The notes under the pieces are model-generated. The model was not told the DNA's origin. It saw only the letters and a program-made list of their open reading frames with translations, and did not search any database. The position numbers and the translations under genes are program-made. From Clostridium liquoris (lineage in GTDB: Bacteria > Bacillota > Clostridia > Clostridiales > Clostridiaceae), in contig NZ_PVXO01000051.1 in assembly GCF_002995785.1 (NCBI RefSeq), positions 1-64,000 of the forward strand: DNA of 64,000 nucleotides, given 5' to 3'. Shown piece after piece: positions 43,286-53,274 of the stretch. Position 1 is the stretch's first letter, and each line of letters begins with the position of its first letter.

Positions 43286-44071
43286 ATGAAAATAGGGATT
43301 ATTGGAGGAACTGGTGTATATGATAGTTCTTTCATAGATAAAAGTGAAAATATAGAATTAGACACCCCCTATGGGAAAGTTCAATTAATAAAGGGTTATA
43401 GAGGAAACAAAGAAATTTTCTTTTTAGAAAGACATACTAAGGGTCATAAACTAATTCCTTCTAAAGTTAATTATAAAGGTAATATTTACGCATTAAAGTC
43501 TTTAAATGTAGATTATGTAATATCCACTGCAGCCGTAGGAGCTATAAATAATTGCAGTGTAGGTGATTTTGTTATATTAAATGATTTTATGGATTTTACT
43601 AAAAATAGAAGCTATACATTTTTTGATGAGGAAAATTCCGAAGTAGTCCATGTTGATATGACTGAACCCTATTGCAAAACTTTGAGAACTAATCTTATTG
43701 ATGCATTACAATGGTCAAATGCACCTATAATTAAAAATGGTACCTATGTATGCACAGAAGGTCCAAGATTCGAATCTCCTGCGGAAATATCTATGTATAA
43801 AAAATTAGGAGGCGATGTGGTAGGAATGACCAATGTACCAGAAGTTATTCTTGCTCGAGAAGCTGCTCTTTGCTATGCCACAGTTGCTTTAGTTACCAAT
43901 TATGCTGCAGGTATATCTAAAAAAGGTCTTACCCATAAGGAAGTAAGTGAAAATATGTCAAAAATGATGGATACCTTAAAAAAGGCTTTTATATACTTAA
44001 TAGATCATATGACTTTAGATAAAATATGCAACTGCAATGAAGCTTTAAAAGAATTAAATACATTAAAATAA
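43286..44071 (+). CDS. mtnP: S-methyl-5'-thioadenosine phosphorylase family
   Basis: Purine nucleoside phosphorylase family enzyme of 261 residues, releasing adenine (or another purine) from its thio-ribose. KIGIIGGTGVYDSSF starts the phosphate site. ERHTKGHKLIPSKVNYKGNI and STAAVGAIN are typical MTAP segments, and TEGPRFESPAEISMYK the specificity loop. GGAG lies upstream. Hypoxanthine- or adenine-type specificity is not decided by eye. Stands alone. Confidence 0.9.
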   Translation: MKIGIIGGTGVYDSSFIDKSENIELDTPYGKVQLIKGYRGNKEIFFLERHTKGHKLIPSKVNYKGNIYALKSLNVDYVISTAAVGAINNCSVGDFVILNDFMDFTKNRSYTFFDEENSEVVHVDMTEPYCKTLRTNLIDALQWSNAPIIKNGTYVCTEGPRFESPAEISMYKKLGGDVVGMTNVPEVILAREAALCYATVALVTNYAAGISKKGLTHKEVSENMSKMMDTLKKAFIYLIDHMTLDKICNCNEALKELNTLK

Positions 44072-44093
44072 GGCTATGCTGTCATAGCCTTTC
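44070..44093. terminator. Bidirectional terminator
   Basis: AAGGCTATG-CTGT-CATAGCCTT between the convergent mtnP and glpX genes. Confidence 0.75.
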
Positions 44094-44096
44094 ATA

Positions 44097-45068
44097 TTAC
44101 ACTACTAAATTACTTTTCAATAACTGGTGATGAGCATTTATAAATCTAATTGTTCCTGTTTTAGAACGCATAACAACTGAGTGAGTAGTGCCCCAATTAT
44201 TTTTTGAATAAACTACGCCCTTTAATAGATCGCAATCGGTAATACCAGTAGCTGCAAAATACACATCATCACTTTTTACTAAATCATTTATATATAAGAC
44301 CTTATTTATGTCCTTTATTCCCATGGTTTTGCATCTTTCTATTTCTTCTTCATTTTGGTGTACCAGCTTAGCTTGCATGTCTCCTCCCATACATTTTATA
44401 GCCGCTGCAGCTATAACTCCTTCAGGAGCTCCTCCTGTTCCTATCATTATATCGATACCAGTATCCTCAAAGCCACAGGCAAGTACTGCCGCTATATCTC
44501 CCTCAGAGAAAAGTTTAACTCTAGCTCCTACTTCTCTAGCATCTTTTATTATGTCTTCATGCCTTTCCCTTTCCTGGACTATAACTGTAACTTCAGATAC
44601 ATCTTTATTTAATGCCATAGCTACATTAATAATGTTATCCTTATTTGACTTATTTATATTTATTGCTCCCTTTGCTCCTGCACCTACTGCAATTTTTTTC
44701 ATATACATATCTGGAGCGTGAAGTAAACTCCCTTTAGGCCCCATGGCTACTACTGCTATGGCATTAGGCAATCCCTTTGCTATAAGTGCAGTTCCATCTA
44801 GTGGATCCACTGCTATATCCATTTCTACCATATCATCCTGGCCTATTCCTAGCTTTTGCCCTATGTATAACATAGGAGCGTTGTCCAATTCCCCTTCTCC
44901 TATAACCACGGTTCCTCTTACCGGCAACATAGAAAAGGCTTTTTCCATACCATCTACGGCTGCTTGATCTGCTGCAATTTTATCTCCCCTTCCCATATAT
45001 TTAGCTGAACAGAGAGCTGCTGCTTCCGTAACTCTTACTAAACCCATAGCTATATCTTGCTTCATCAT
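44097..45068 (-). CDS. glpX: Class II fructose-1,6-bisphosphatase
   Basis: Gluconeogenic enzyme, FBP to F6P, of 323 residues. Family segments are ALCSAKYMGRGDKIAADQAA, VVIGEGELDNAPMLYIG and the metal site EMDIAVDPLDGTALIAKG; GTGGAPEGVIAAAAIKCMGG follows. GGGAGG lies 9 bases before the first of two consecutive ATG codons. A single-gene unit on the minus strand. Confidence 0.94.
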   Translation of the reverse strand: MMKQDIAMGLVRVTEAAALCSAKYMGRGDKIAADQAAVDGMEKAFSMLPVRGTVVIGEGELDNAPMLYIGQKLGIGQDDMVEMDIAVDPLDGTALIAKGLPNAIAVVAMGPKGSLLHAPDMYMKKIAVGAGAKGAININKSNKDNIINVAMALNKDVSEVTVIVQERERHEDIIKDAREVGARVKLFSEGDIAAVLACGFEDTGIDIMIGTGGAPEGVIAAAAIKCMGGDMQAKLVHQNEEEIERCKTMGIKDINKVLYINDLVKSDDVYFAATGITDCDLLKGVVYSKNNWGTTHSVVMRSKTGTIRFINAHHQLLKSNLVV

Positions 45069-45267
45069 TTATATATACCTCCCAAAATATTTATACAGGA
45101 TAAACACCTAATAATATAGTAAATACAGACATATAACATATAATTATAATACTATTTATAATATATAATAGGTATAATAACGCTAATTACATAAATATTA
45201 TATCACATTTATAAATTATCACAAGCATAATCAATTAATATGTTACATGGAAAAATGATAAAAAAGA

Positions 45268-45294
45268 AAACCAGAATTATTATACTTCTGGTTT
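45268..45294 (-). terminator. Terminator after flavodoxin-like gene
   Basis: On the minus strand AAACCAGAA and TTCTGGTTT enclose an A+T loop and are followed by TCTTTTTT. It overlaps the stop. Confidence 0.78.
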
Positions 45295-45853
45295 AAATAA
45301 ATTCATTTCTTATTTTAACTCCAAGTCCATAGGCTTCCTTTAATACTTCTTCATTCTTTTCCACAGGTATCTTATCCGTATTAACAGCATAAACCTTTTC
45401 CATATCCTTTGCATCCATAGCTGCAAAGGTATGATTTAATACAGCTTCTAAAGGTTGAAACATATTTTCCCAATAGCTTCCTGAGGTCCCTAATATCACA
45501 GCTTTTTTTATTTTAATATTTTTCCTATCTTTTCTTATATATTTCTTGCTCCAATAAACTTGAAGCCTATCAATGATGGCTTTCATAGGTGCAGATACAG
45601 AAGAAAAATACAATGGAGTTGCTATTACTATAACATCACTGACTTTTATTTTTTTATATATTTCCTCCATATCATCTTTTATGGCACACTGTTCCTTTGA
45701 ATAACAATACTTACAATCTGTACACGGAGCCACTTTTTTATTATAAACATAAATAACATCTACTTCTCCCTGAATACCTTCTATAAACTTTTCTACCAGC
45801 TTATAAGTATTACCTTTTTTGTTAGGAGAAGCGAAAAAGATCAAAGTCTTCAT
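45293..45853 (-). CDS. Flavodoxin-family NAD(P)H-dependent oxidoreductase
   Basis: FMN-binding protein of 186 residues. FFASPNKKGNTYKLVE is the phosphate loop. CTDCKYCYSKEQCAIKDDM is the Cys-rich insert common in clostridial members of the iron-sulfur flavoprotein/NADPH-dependent FMN reductase group, and ATPLYFSSVSAPMKAIIDR the flavin ring contact. Four closely spaced cysteines may hold a metal cluster. It lies downstream of the flavodiiron protein and could exchange electrons with it; this is contextual. Confidence 0.87.
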   Translation of the reverse strand: MKTLIFFASPNKKGNTYKLVEKFIEGIQGEVDVIYVYNKKVAPCTDCKYCYSKEQCAIKDDMEEIYKKIKVSDVIVIATPLYFSSVSAPMKAIIDRLQVYWSKKYIRKDRKNIKIKKAVILGTSGSYWENMFQPLEAVLNHTFAAMDAKDMEKVYAVNTDKIPVEKNEEVLKEAYGLGVKIRNEFI

Positions 45854-45881
45854 AAATTTTGCCCTTTCTTTAAAGAGTTAA

Positions 45882-46283
45882 TTATAAATCAAGTTTTTCT
45901 AAAACTTCATCAATTTCAACCTTCTTATCCTTAGGATAAAAAATAGCTATAAATTCTGTATAGTCTGGTTCTTCTTCATCTACTTCATAGGAAGTAAATT
46001 GAGCTTCTACCTCCAAGTCTTCCATTAAATCTTCAATGATCTGACCAACTGTATCAACAGCTAATTCACTTAAATAAGGTATAAAGAATTCACCCTTCCA
46101 TTTTTTGCTTCCATTTTTCTCTCCACTCTCATCATCAGCATAGGCCTCTGCAGCACTTACTTCTTCCTCATCAAAATCATAATAAAATCTTAACACTACT
46201 GCATCTTTATCATCATAGGGTAGTTCTTCTACTTCGCTAAGTTCATTATCCTCTAAGTATTCTATAACAGCATTTTTATCCAT
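45882..46283 (-). CDS. Acidic conserved protein of unknown function
   Basis: A 133-residue, strongly acidic protein rich in Glu and Asp, without membrane helix, signal peptide or Cys. The ATG at 46283 is chosen since GGAGG lies 8 bases upstream; the open frame starts 5 codons earlier. It lies between the flavodiiron and flavodoxin-like genes on the same strand with gaps of 23 and 28 bases, so it is probably in their operon. I do not recognise the family. Confidence 0.65.
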   Translation of the reverse strand: MDKNAVIEYLEDNELSEVEELPYDDKDAVVLRFYYDFDEEEVSAAEAYADDESGEKNGSKKWKGEFFIPYLSELAVDTVGQIIEDLMEDLEVEAQFTSYEVDEEEPDYTEFIAIFYPKDKKVEIDEVLEKLDL

Positions 46284-46306
46284 ATTGGTTTCCTCCATTC
46301 TTATAT

Positions 46307-47482
46307 TTAAAGGAGAGCTGCAAATTTTTCTACAAACTCATCTGCCCTTTTAAAATCATCTTCACTTGGAACAAATTTAAACTTTAATCCTTCCTCTACA
46401 ACATTTAATTTTAAAGATTTTAATCTTTCTGTCATCATCGGTACACCTTCGCCGCTCCAGCCATAAGAACCAAAAGCTGCTGCTGCTTTTCCCCTATTGG
46501 TAATTGGGCTTATTCCGGATAGTACATCCCAAACAGGTTTAACTGCATCCTGATTGATTGTAGGAGAACCTATAATAAATCCAGAAGATCCCTCTATAGC
46601 ACATAATGCTTCTTTAACCCCTATGGTAGTAATTTCACGAACCTCTGATCTAATGTCTTTCTCTATTAGCCTTTCTTTGATGTATTTAGCCATTGCTTCT
46701 GTATTTCCATAAGCAGATATATAAAGCACTAAAACTTTTTTATCATTCACTTCGGGTAAAGTAGCCATTTTCCTATACAAATCTAAATATTTATGAATAT
46801 TTTTCCCGCTGTGAACTGGTCCATGACTAGTACATACTAAGTCGAAATCCAAGTCCTTTATTTTGTCTAATCCCATTAAAACGAACTTCTTAAAAGGTGC
46901 CATGATAACATTAAAATAATATACCATTTCATCCTCATAATCTTCCTGTTCCCCTGCCACTATGTCATGATCTGGACAGTAATGACATCCTAGGAAGTCG
47001 CAGGTAAATAGAAGTTTTTTTCCTTCCACAAAGGTAAACATTGTATCAGGCCAATGTAAATTTGGTGCCTGTATAAATTTTAAAGTTGTTTTCCCTAAAG
47101 ATAATTCTCCAGGTGCTATCTGGATGTTTAAATCCATATTGGTTATATCTTTAAGATATATTGAAGCTGCTCTAGAACAAATGATTTTGGCTTCTGGATA
47201 ATCTGTTACGAGTTTTGCTAAAGAACCACTGTGATCTAATTCAGTATGCTGAGCTATTATATAGTCAATTTTTCTATCACCTATAATTTCTTTTATATTT
47301 TCTTTAAATTCTTCATAGTATCCATCTTTTACTGTATCTATTATAGCTACTTTTTCATCATCTATTAAGTATGCATTATATGTAGAACCCTTTTTTGTTT
47401 CCATTATTATATCGAAAACTTTTAATTCCGGGTTCTTTACCCCTATCCAATATATGTTATCTCTTAATTTAACACTACCCAT
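46307..47482 (-). CDS. fprA: Flavodiiron protein (A-type flavoprotein)
   Basis: Reduces O2 to water or NO to N2O to protect anaerobes. A metallo-beta-lactamase-like diiron domain (ligands H79-T-E81-L-D83-H84 in [10 protein letters not shown]; further His in LHWPDT and TSHGPVH) is followed by a flavodoxin domain from ~250 ([15 protein letters not shown]). All listed iron ligands are present. Full length at 391 residues, without a C-terminal rubredoxin extension. First gene of a three-gene set. Confidence 0.94.
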   Translation of the reverse strand: MGSVKLRDNIYWIGVKNPELKVFDIIMETKKGSTYNAYLIDDEKVAIIDTVKDGYYEEFKENIKEIIGDRKIDYIIAQHTELDHSGSLAKLVTDYPEAKIICSRAASIYLKDITNMDLNIQIAPGELSLGKTTLKFIQAPNLHWPDTMFTFVEGKKLLFTCDFLGCHYCPDHDIVAGEQEDYEDEMVYYFNVIMAPFKKFVLMGLDKIKDLDFDLVCTSHGPVHSGKNIHKYLDLYRKMATLPEVNDKKVLVLYISAYGNTEAMAKYIKERLIEKDIRSEVREITTIGVKEALCAIEGSSGFIIGSPTINQDAVKPVWDVLSGISPITNRGKAAAAFGSYGWSGEGVPMMTERLKSLKLNVVEEGLKFKFVPSEDDFKRADEFVEKFAALL

Positions 47483-47532
47483 TGTTATGGCCTCCTTATT
47501 CTTAACTTATACCATTTATTTTAACACATTTT

Positions 47533-49809
47533 TTAAATTAAAGAAGATTTTTCTCCATTATAAAAAATATATTCATAATGGAGTGGTCTAGTTAAAGCTA
47601 CATATAAAATTTTTCTATCTAATTCATTTTCATCATAGTTTTTCTCATTGCAATTATATATTATGCTGCAATCAAATTCTAATCCTTTAGTCATGTATGC
47701 TGGTATTATTATTCTACTGCTATCAATAGATTTACTGGTGTCCTTAATTGTTGTCCATTCATAAGAACTATATTTATTTAAATAGCTTTTTAACCTTTTA
47801 CATTCATTATAACTCTTGCATATCACTGCCACTGTATTTTTCCCATTGTTTACAATAAATTCAACAATTTTATCTAGCTTTTCACCAAACTCTTTATTGT
47901 TTTTGAATTTTATTACTTCTACTTCTTTACCGTGTCTAAAAACTGGTATAGGTAAGTCCGCACCTTTCATTAAAACTTTTGATGCAAAATCCATTATTTC
48001 AATTGTAGATCTATAACTTTTATTAAGTTTTATATAATTAACTCTATCATTAAAAACCATTTTAATAACCTTATTCCAATCATTTATTCCCTTATAAAAA
48101 TATATTCCTTGTGCCAAATCTCCCACTAAACTTAGTGAATTTTGCTCCACCATATACTTTAAAGTTACCATTTGAAATTCACTATAATCTTGAGCTTCAT
48201 CTACTACTATATGCTTATATTTAAATTTTTCGGGAACATCCTCTATCTTAAATTTTAAATATAACATTGGAGCTAAATCATCACTGTCTATTATGCCTTT
48301 ATTCATATTTTCTGTTATTTCATTTAATAATTTTTCAATAATCTTTTCATTTATAAAAGCATTATCTTTAGGTATAAATTTATAGGCATTTTTCAAGAAA
48401 TCCATATATAGATTTTCAGTTTTTACTTCTTTCCATTTGGTAAAATACTCATTGAAACATAAATTACTCTTTATTCTTATATCTTTCTTTTTATTATCTC
48501 TTTCATCATATATTTCTATTAATTTTTTTCTTCTTTCTTCTCCGTCCTCCATTTGGTTTTTGATTCTAGCTACTTTATATTCATAATAAAAATTAATTTT
48601 ATCGATAATGTTACATATTTTTTCTTCTAATTTTAAGGTGAAATATCTTTTTATTTCATCTTTTCTAACATTTATAGCCATCTTCTTTAAATCTTTAGTA
48701 AAAAGTCTTATGATCTCCTCTTTATTGAAAAGAACATAATTATCAACCATAATATCCTCTATATTTTCACCATCTATCTTTTCTATGTATTCAATATAGG
48801 AATCAATTAAAGCTTTGAATTCCATGCTGCTCTTTACATTGCTAATTAAAATTAAATTCTCTGAGTCTTTTCCTTCTTCTAAAATACGTGCTAATTTATT
48901 ATCCTTTGTAATTATTTTCCTCTTTATATTGAGTATCTCACAAACTATTTCTTCGTAGGTATTTTGTTTTATATTATCCACACCTAAATTAGGTAGTACA
49001 TCTGAAATATAATCTAAAAAAATTTTATTTGGGGCTATAATCAGTATATCCTTTGGCAATAACTTATCTTTATATTTATATAAAAGATATGCTACCCTAT
49101 GTAATGCTACAGTGGTTTTTCCAGAGCCTGCAACCCCCTGTAATATAAGCGGTATATTTTTTTCACTTCTTATAACTTGATTTTGTTCACTTTGAATGGT
49201 AGCTACAACTTCTTTTAGCTTACTGCTGCCACTCTCTTCTAAATTTACTCTCAAAAATTCATCTACTAGTGCACTGCCTTCTTCAGTGTTTCCTCTAAGT
49301 ATTACTTCATTTATTCCTTCATCAAAGGCCTGAATTAATTTTCCTTCTCTAATTATAAATTTTCTTTTTAAGGTAAGATCTCCTATAACCAATCCCATTG
49401 GAGCCTTGTAATAACACTCACCAAAAGTTCCACTATAATACAAATCTGCAATAGGCGATCTCCAATCTATAACCCGTTCTTCCCCTGTGTTGCTATCACC
49501 TAGACCAAATTTACCAATATAGAAACTTTCTGTATCCCTTTTTCTTTCTTTAAAATCTATTCTTGCAAAATAAGGACTATTTTTTCCCTCCACATATTTT
49601 TCTAAGCTTTTAGATGTTATATTATAGAGCTTCTCCGAAGTTTCCAGTTCCTCGTTATATTTTCCCTTTGACTTTCTTCTTAAATCTTCTATTTTTCCCC
49701 TTAAATGATCCTTGTTTTCTTCTACCCTGACTATCTCATTATCTATCCATTTAATAGTATCTTCTAAATACCTTTCTTCTGTTAATTTATCTTTTTCTTC
49801 TATTGCCAT
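47533..49809 (-). CDS. helD: HelD-like UvrD-family helicase
   Basis: RNA polymerase recycling motor of 758 residues. An N-terminal coiled coil (~1-75) corresponds to the arm that enters the polymerase secondary channel. Walker A is GVAGSGKT at 225-232 and the Walker B-like segment is HIVVDEAQDYS; VGDLAQGIYFYKG and LNKSYRST are further SF1 motifs. HelD releases stalled polymerase from DNA. No recombination partner genes are adjacent, supporting HelD over UvrD/PcrA. Confidence 0.87.
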   Translation of the reverse strand: MAIEEKDKLTEERYLEDTIKWIDNEIVRVEENKDHLRGKIEDLRRKSKGKYNEELETSEKLYNITSKSLEKYVEGKNSPYFARIDFKERKRDTESFYIGKFGLGDSNTGEERVIDWRSPIADLYYSGTFGECYYKAPMGLVIGDLTLKRKFIIREGKLIQAFDEGINEVILRGNTEEGSALVDEFLRVNLEESGSSKLKEVVATIQSEQNQVIRSEKNIPLILQGVAGSGKTTVALHRVAYLLYKYKDKLLPKDILIIAPNKIFLDYISDVLPNLGVDNIKQNTYEEIVCEILNIKRKIITKDNKLARILEEGKDSENLILISNVKSSMEFKALIDSYIEYIEKIDGENIEDIMVDNYVLFNKEEIIRLFTKDLKKMAINVRKDEIKRYFTLKLEEKICNIIDKINFYYEYKVARIKNQMEDGEERRKKLIEIYDERDNKKKDIRIKSNLCFNEYFTKWKEVKTENLYMDFLKNAYKFIPKDNAFINEKIIEKLLNEITENMNKGIIDSDDLAPMLYLKFKIEDVPEKFKYKHIVVDEAQDYSEFQMVTLKYMVEQNSLSLVGDLAQGIYFYKGINDWNKVIKMVFNDRVNYIKLNKSYRSTIEIMDFASKVLMKGADLPIPVFRHGKEVEVIKFKNNKEFGEKLDKIVEFIVNNGKNTVAVICKSYNECKRLKSYLNKYSSYEWTTIKDTSKSIDSSRIIIPAYMTKGLEFDCSIIYNCNEKNYDENELDRKILYVALTRPLHYEYIFYNGEKSSLI

Positions 49810-49876
49810 TCAATCCACCTCCACTGAAGTACACTAATGTAATATTGTACTTTTTAGAAATATTTATGTCAATAGT

Positions 49877-49927
49877 AAAAAAGAAGCTTCCACCCATTTT
49901 TGTAAAATAGGTGAAAGCTTCTTTTTT
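49877..49927. terminator. Terminator after ECF S-component
   Basis: AAAAAAGAAGCTT-CACC pairs with GGTG-AAGCTTCTTTTTT with small bulges. It overlaps the stop of the S-component gene. Confidence 0.82.
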
Positions 49928-50423
49928 AAGCGCTTTTTATTAACTTTAGGTTTAAAGCTTTTGACAATGCCTGTACTACAGCAAATGCTATAATTCCATC
50001 CACTATATGATGAAGTGAAGAACCTATTCCCACAGTAATAAGTATCTTATCCAAATTAATACCAAATGGAATAACCACCAAGGCCTCTAATATTCCATGA
50101 AGAGGAGCAGTTATTGCTACCATTTTACTATAACCTACTCCACTTTTAATTAGTATGGCCCCTGCTACGCCAACAAAAGTGTGCATAAAGGCTCTCGCAG
50201 CTATATAAGAGCCCTTAGTCAATAAAAATCCTATTCCTGATCCAATGCCCACCATAGCTGCAGGAGCTGGTCCCAACAGTATAGCTAAAAATAGTGGAAC
50301 ATGAGAGGCCAATGTAGCAGAAAACGGTCCAACCTGTATGCTTAAAAATCCAAAGGCTATTGGTATTACTATTGCTAATGCAGTTAATAAAGCTGAGTAT
50401 ACAAGTATTTTTATATCTTTCAT
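49926..50423 (-). CDS. ECF transporter S-component, substrate unknown
   Basis: A 165-residue membrane protein with about five helices and the S-component look: DIKILVYSALLTALAIVIPI, then PAPAAMVGIGSGIGFLLTKG. Such proteins bind a vitamin and use a shared EcfAA'T module encoded elsewhere. No riboswitch was seen in the 73-base leader before the upstream terminator, so the vitamin cannot be guessed. GGAGGT lies before the ATG. Confidence 0.8.
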   Translation of the reverse strand: MKDIKILVYSALLTALAIVIPIAFGFLSIQVGPFSATLASHVPLFLAILLGPAPAAMVGIGSGIGFLLTKGSYIAARAFMHTFVGVAGAILIKSGVGYSKMVAITAPLHGILEALVVIPFGINLDKILITVGIGSSLHHIVDGIIAFAVVQALSKALNLKLIKSA

Positions 50424-50496
50424 GATATACCTCCATATTTATAAGTGTATATACAGCAGTATATACTATTCTAACTACATTGTAAATACATTTAAT

Positions 50497-50541
50497 AAAA
50501 AGTCGGAATATTCACATATATACAGAATATTCCGACTTTTT
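50497..50541 (-). terminator. Terminator after 143-residue ORF
   Basis: AAAAAGTCGGAATATTC and GAATATTCCGACTTTTT form a 17-bp perfect stem. Confidence 0.92.
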
Positions 50542-50598
50542 ATTGCTTTCCTGTACTTCTATATTCTTTTTTCTTTAAAGTCATTTAAATATATTTTT

Positions 50599-51006
50599 TT
50601 ATACTGCTTCACTGCATTTATTCTGTTCTGTTACACCAATGTTATAAAATTTCCATTCCCCATTTAATTGTTCATATGCCTTACAGTAAATGCATCCTTC
50701 CTGAAAATCATATCCTATTTTTATAAGTTCCTCATGATTTTCTTTACTATTTCTTACATCATTTAAATCTACTACAGCTACATCTATTACATTCCCTTTA
50801 TTGGTTTCTACTAATGCTCTGAATTTTGGAAGATTATTTTCTTCTTCTTGCACATAGTACAAATCTACTATCTTTAAAACCGTACATTCTTCTAATGATA
50901 TTTTACTTTTGTATAGATTCCAACCTTGAACCAATGATGAGTAATCACCTATTTTAAATACACTTTCTCCTATCATACAAGCTTTTATTCTATCTCTTGA
51001 TGTCAT
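50599..51006 (-). CDS. Conserved small protein of unknown function
   Basis: A 135-residue soluble protein that I do not recognise. It is mixed alpha/beta by appearance, with ALVETNKGNVIDVAVVDLND in the middle and a C-terminal CIYCKAYEQL segment holding a CxxC pair that could bind metal or form a disulfide. GGGGAGGGG lies 5 bases before the ATG at 51006. It forms a single-gene unit between two strong terminators. Confidence 0.65.
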   Translation of the reverse strand: MTSRDRIKACMIGESVFKIGDYSSLVQGWNLYKSKISLEECTVLKIVDLYYVQEEENNLPKFRALVETNKGNVIDVAVVDLNDVRNSKENHEELIKIGYDFQEGCIYCKAYEQLNGEWKFYNIGVTEQNKCSEAV

Positions 51007-51193
51007 TTTAACCCCTCCCCATTTATGCATTTCTTGTTTTAATTTATTATACTATGGTTGTTAAATATTTGTCAATGCCATTATGTATAATCTTCTGAAA
51101 TTTTTATATATTAATATAAACCCTTCGCAGTTATTTGTAATATATTCATTTTATTGGGGAATATGAATAAATTAAACAAATCATTTTCATAAT

Positions 51194-51225
51194 AAAAAAA
51201 CTGAGGTAATTGCGCCCCAGTTTTT
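51194..51225 (-). terminator. Terminator of V-ATPase operon
   Basis: On the minus strand AAAAACTGGGG and CCTCAGTTTTTTT around an 8-base loop, overlapping the ntpD stop. Confidence 0.85.
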
Positions 51226-51868
51226 ACATGTTATCTTTTTCTTTCATCATGCTCTTAACTTTCATTAATCTTGTAAGATTTCCTCTTTCATTTTCATCTA
51301 ATTTCATTACTATATATTTTATAGTTTCTTGAAGCTGTGGTATGGTCATGTATTCCAAAGCATTAACTCTTCTTCTAGTTTTCTCTATTTCACTAGACAT
51401 TAGCTGGCACGATTTCTCTACCTCAGCTAATTCTAAAAGCTTTGGAAGTATTAAATACAACTTTTCTATTGCACTATCTAATTCTCCAGAAGTATTTACA
51501 AACCCGTAAGGATAAATGCTGCCCTCATCATCTTCCATTTTCCTTTTAAACTTCATAACAGGAACATTAACACTCATTACATTCTTTTTCTCAACCTCTA
51601 GAGATATACTCTCTTTAGGATAGACTATGGCCTCCTCGAGAAATTCTGAAGACATTACGGCTCTAGCCATAACAAAATCTTTTAAAGATTTTTGCAGTTC
51701 TTCTTCCACATCTTTTCTCAATTCATTATTATACTTTATAAGGTCAATAAATCTTCTCATTAATTCATCCTGTTTGTCTTTTAAAAGTTTATGTCCCCTG
51801 GTGGCTGTTACCAACCTTTTTTTAAGTTTTGTGAGCTCCATTCTTGTAGGATTAACATTTAATCTCAT
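51224..51868 (-). CDS. ntpD: V-type ATPase subunit D
   Basis: Central rotor shaft of the V1 part, 214 residues, long-helical. The N-terminus [20 protein letters not shown] and the [16 protein letters not shown] segment are the family signature. It is the last gene of the operon, 14 bases after ntpB. It rotates inside the A3B3 head and connects to F and C. Confidence 0.95.
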   Translation of the reverse strand: MRLNVNPTRMELTKLKKRLVTATRGHKLLKDKQDELMRRFIDLIKYNNELRKDVEEELQKSLKDFVMARAVMSSEFLEEAIVYPKESISLEVEKKNVMSVNVPVMKFKRKMEDDEGSIYPYGFVNTSGELDSAIEKLYLILPKLLELAEVEKSCQLMSSEIEKTRRRVNALEYMTIPQLQETIKYIVMKLDENERGNLTRLMKVKSMMKEKDNM

Positions 51869-51882
51869 AGCTAATCATTCCT

Positions 51883-53274
51883 TTAATCATTCACTTTTTT
51901 ATCAGTTTCGGGTAAATACTTTTCTAAATATTCATCTCTAATTCTCTTGAGCTCAGTTTTTGGTAATATGGATAACAGCTTCCATCCCAAATTCAAAGTT
52001 TCCTCTATAGTTCTATTGGTATTAAACCCTTGGGAAACATATTCTTTTTCAAAGGCTTCTGCAAATTTAGCATAAAGTTTATCTGTATCAGAAAGTGCTG
52101 ATTCACCAAGTATAACTGATAATTCTTTAGCCTGTTTACCCTGTGCATAAGCTGCAAATAACTGGTTCATTGTATCCGCATGATCTTCCCTTGTCTTTCC
52201 TTTACCAATACCCTTATCCTTTAATCTTGATAGGGAAGGTAATACATCTATTGGAGGCATAACTCCTTTTCTATATAGCTCCCTACTCAATATTATCTGA
52301 CCTTCAGTTATATACCCTGTTAAGTCAGGAATTGGATGAGTTTTATCATCTTCCGGCATAGTCAGTATTGGTATTTGTGTAATAGATCCCTCTCTACCTT
52401 TTATTCTTCCAGCTCTTTCATATATAGTAGCCAGGTCTGTATAAAGGTATCCAGGATATCCTCTTCTACCTGGAACCTCTTTTCTTGCTGCAGAAATCTC
52501 ACGTAGAGCCTCACAGTAGTTAGTCATATCTGTAAGTATAACAAGTACGTGCATTCCCTTTTCAAAAGCTAAATATTCTGCTGTGGTAAGAGCCATTCTA
52601 GGAGTGGCAATTCTTTCAATAGCAGGATCATTAGCAAGATTCATAAATAATACTGATCTATCTATTGATCCAGTCTTAGTAAAATCATCTACAAAAAATT
52701 GAGCTTCTTCAAAGGTGATCCCTATGGCCGCAAATACAACAGCAAATTTTGAATCAGATTTTAAAACCTTTGACTGTCTTGCAATTTGAGCAGCAAGTTG
52801 AGCATGAGGCAATCCTGAACCAGAGAAAACAGGCAGCTTTTGTCCTCTAACCAATGTGTTAAGACCATCTATGGCTGATATCCCTGTTTGAATAAATTCA
52901 GAAGGATAATTTCTAGACACAGGATTTATAGGAATTCCATTTATATCTCTTCTCTCTTCTGGAATTATCTTAGGACCATTATCCTTAGGTCTTCCCAATC
53001 CATCAAAGACTCTCCCTAACATATCCTCAGATACGCCTATTTCAAGAGGTTTTCCTAAAAACTTTGCTTTACTTCCCTTTATATTTATACCGGCAGAGCC
53101 TTCAAATAGCTGAATCAATGCCTTATCCTCATTTATTTCAAGAACCCTACCACGTCTAATTTCTCCTGTTTGTATTTCTATTTCTACCAATTCATCAAAT
53201 TTTACATTTTCTACTCCATCTACTAGCATCAAAGGACCTACTACTTCTTTTACTGTCCTATATTCCTTAAGCAT
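51883..53274 (-). CDS. ntpB: V-type ATPase subunit B
   Basis: Non-catalytic nucleotide-site subunit, 463 residues. As expected for B it has [16 protein letters not shown] in place of a Walker A loop; [19 protein letters not shown] is also typical. It overlaps the ntpA stop by 8 bases. Alternates with A in the head. Confidence 0.95.
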   Translation of the reverse strand: MLKEYRTVKEVVGPLMLVDGVENVKFDELVEIEIQTGEIRRGRVLEINEDKALIQLFEGSAGINIKGSKAKFLGKPLEIGVSEDMLGRVFDGLGRPKDNGPKIIPEERRDINGIPINPVSRNYPSEFIQTGISAIDGLNTLVRGQKLPVFSGSGLPHAQLAAQIARQSKVLKSDSKFAVVFAAIGITFEEAQFFVDDFTKTGSIDRSVLFMNLANDPAIERIATPRMALTTAEYLAFEKGMHVLVILTDMTNYCEALREISAARKEVPGRRGYPGYLYTDLATIYERAGRIKGREGSITQIPILTMPEDDKTHPIPDLTGYITEGQIILSRELYRKGVMPPIDVLPSLSRLKDKGIGKGKTREDHADTMNQLFAAYAQGKQAKELSVILGESALSDTDKLYAKFAEAFEKEYVSQGFNTNRTIEETLNLGWKLLSILPKTELKRIRDEYLEKYLPETDKKVND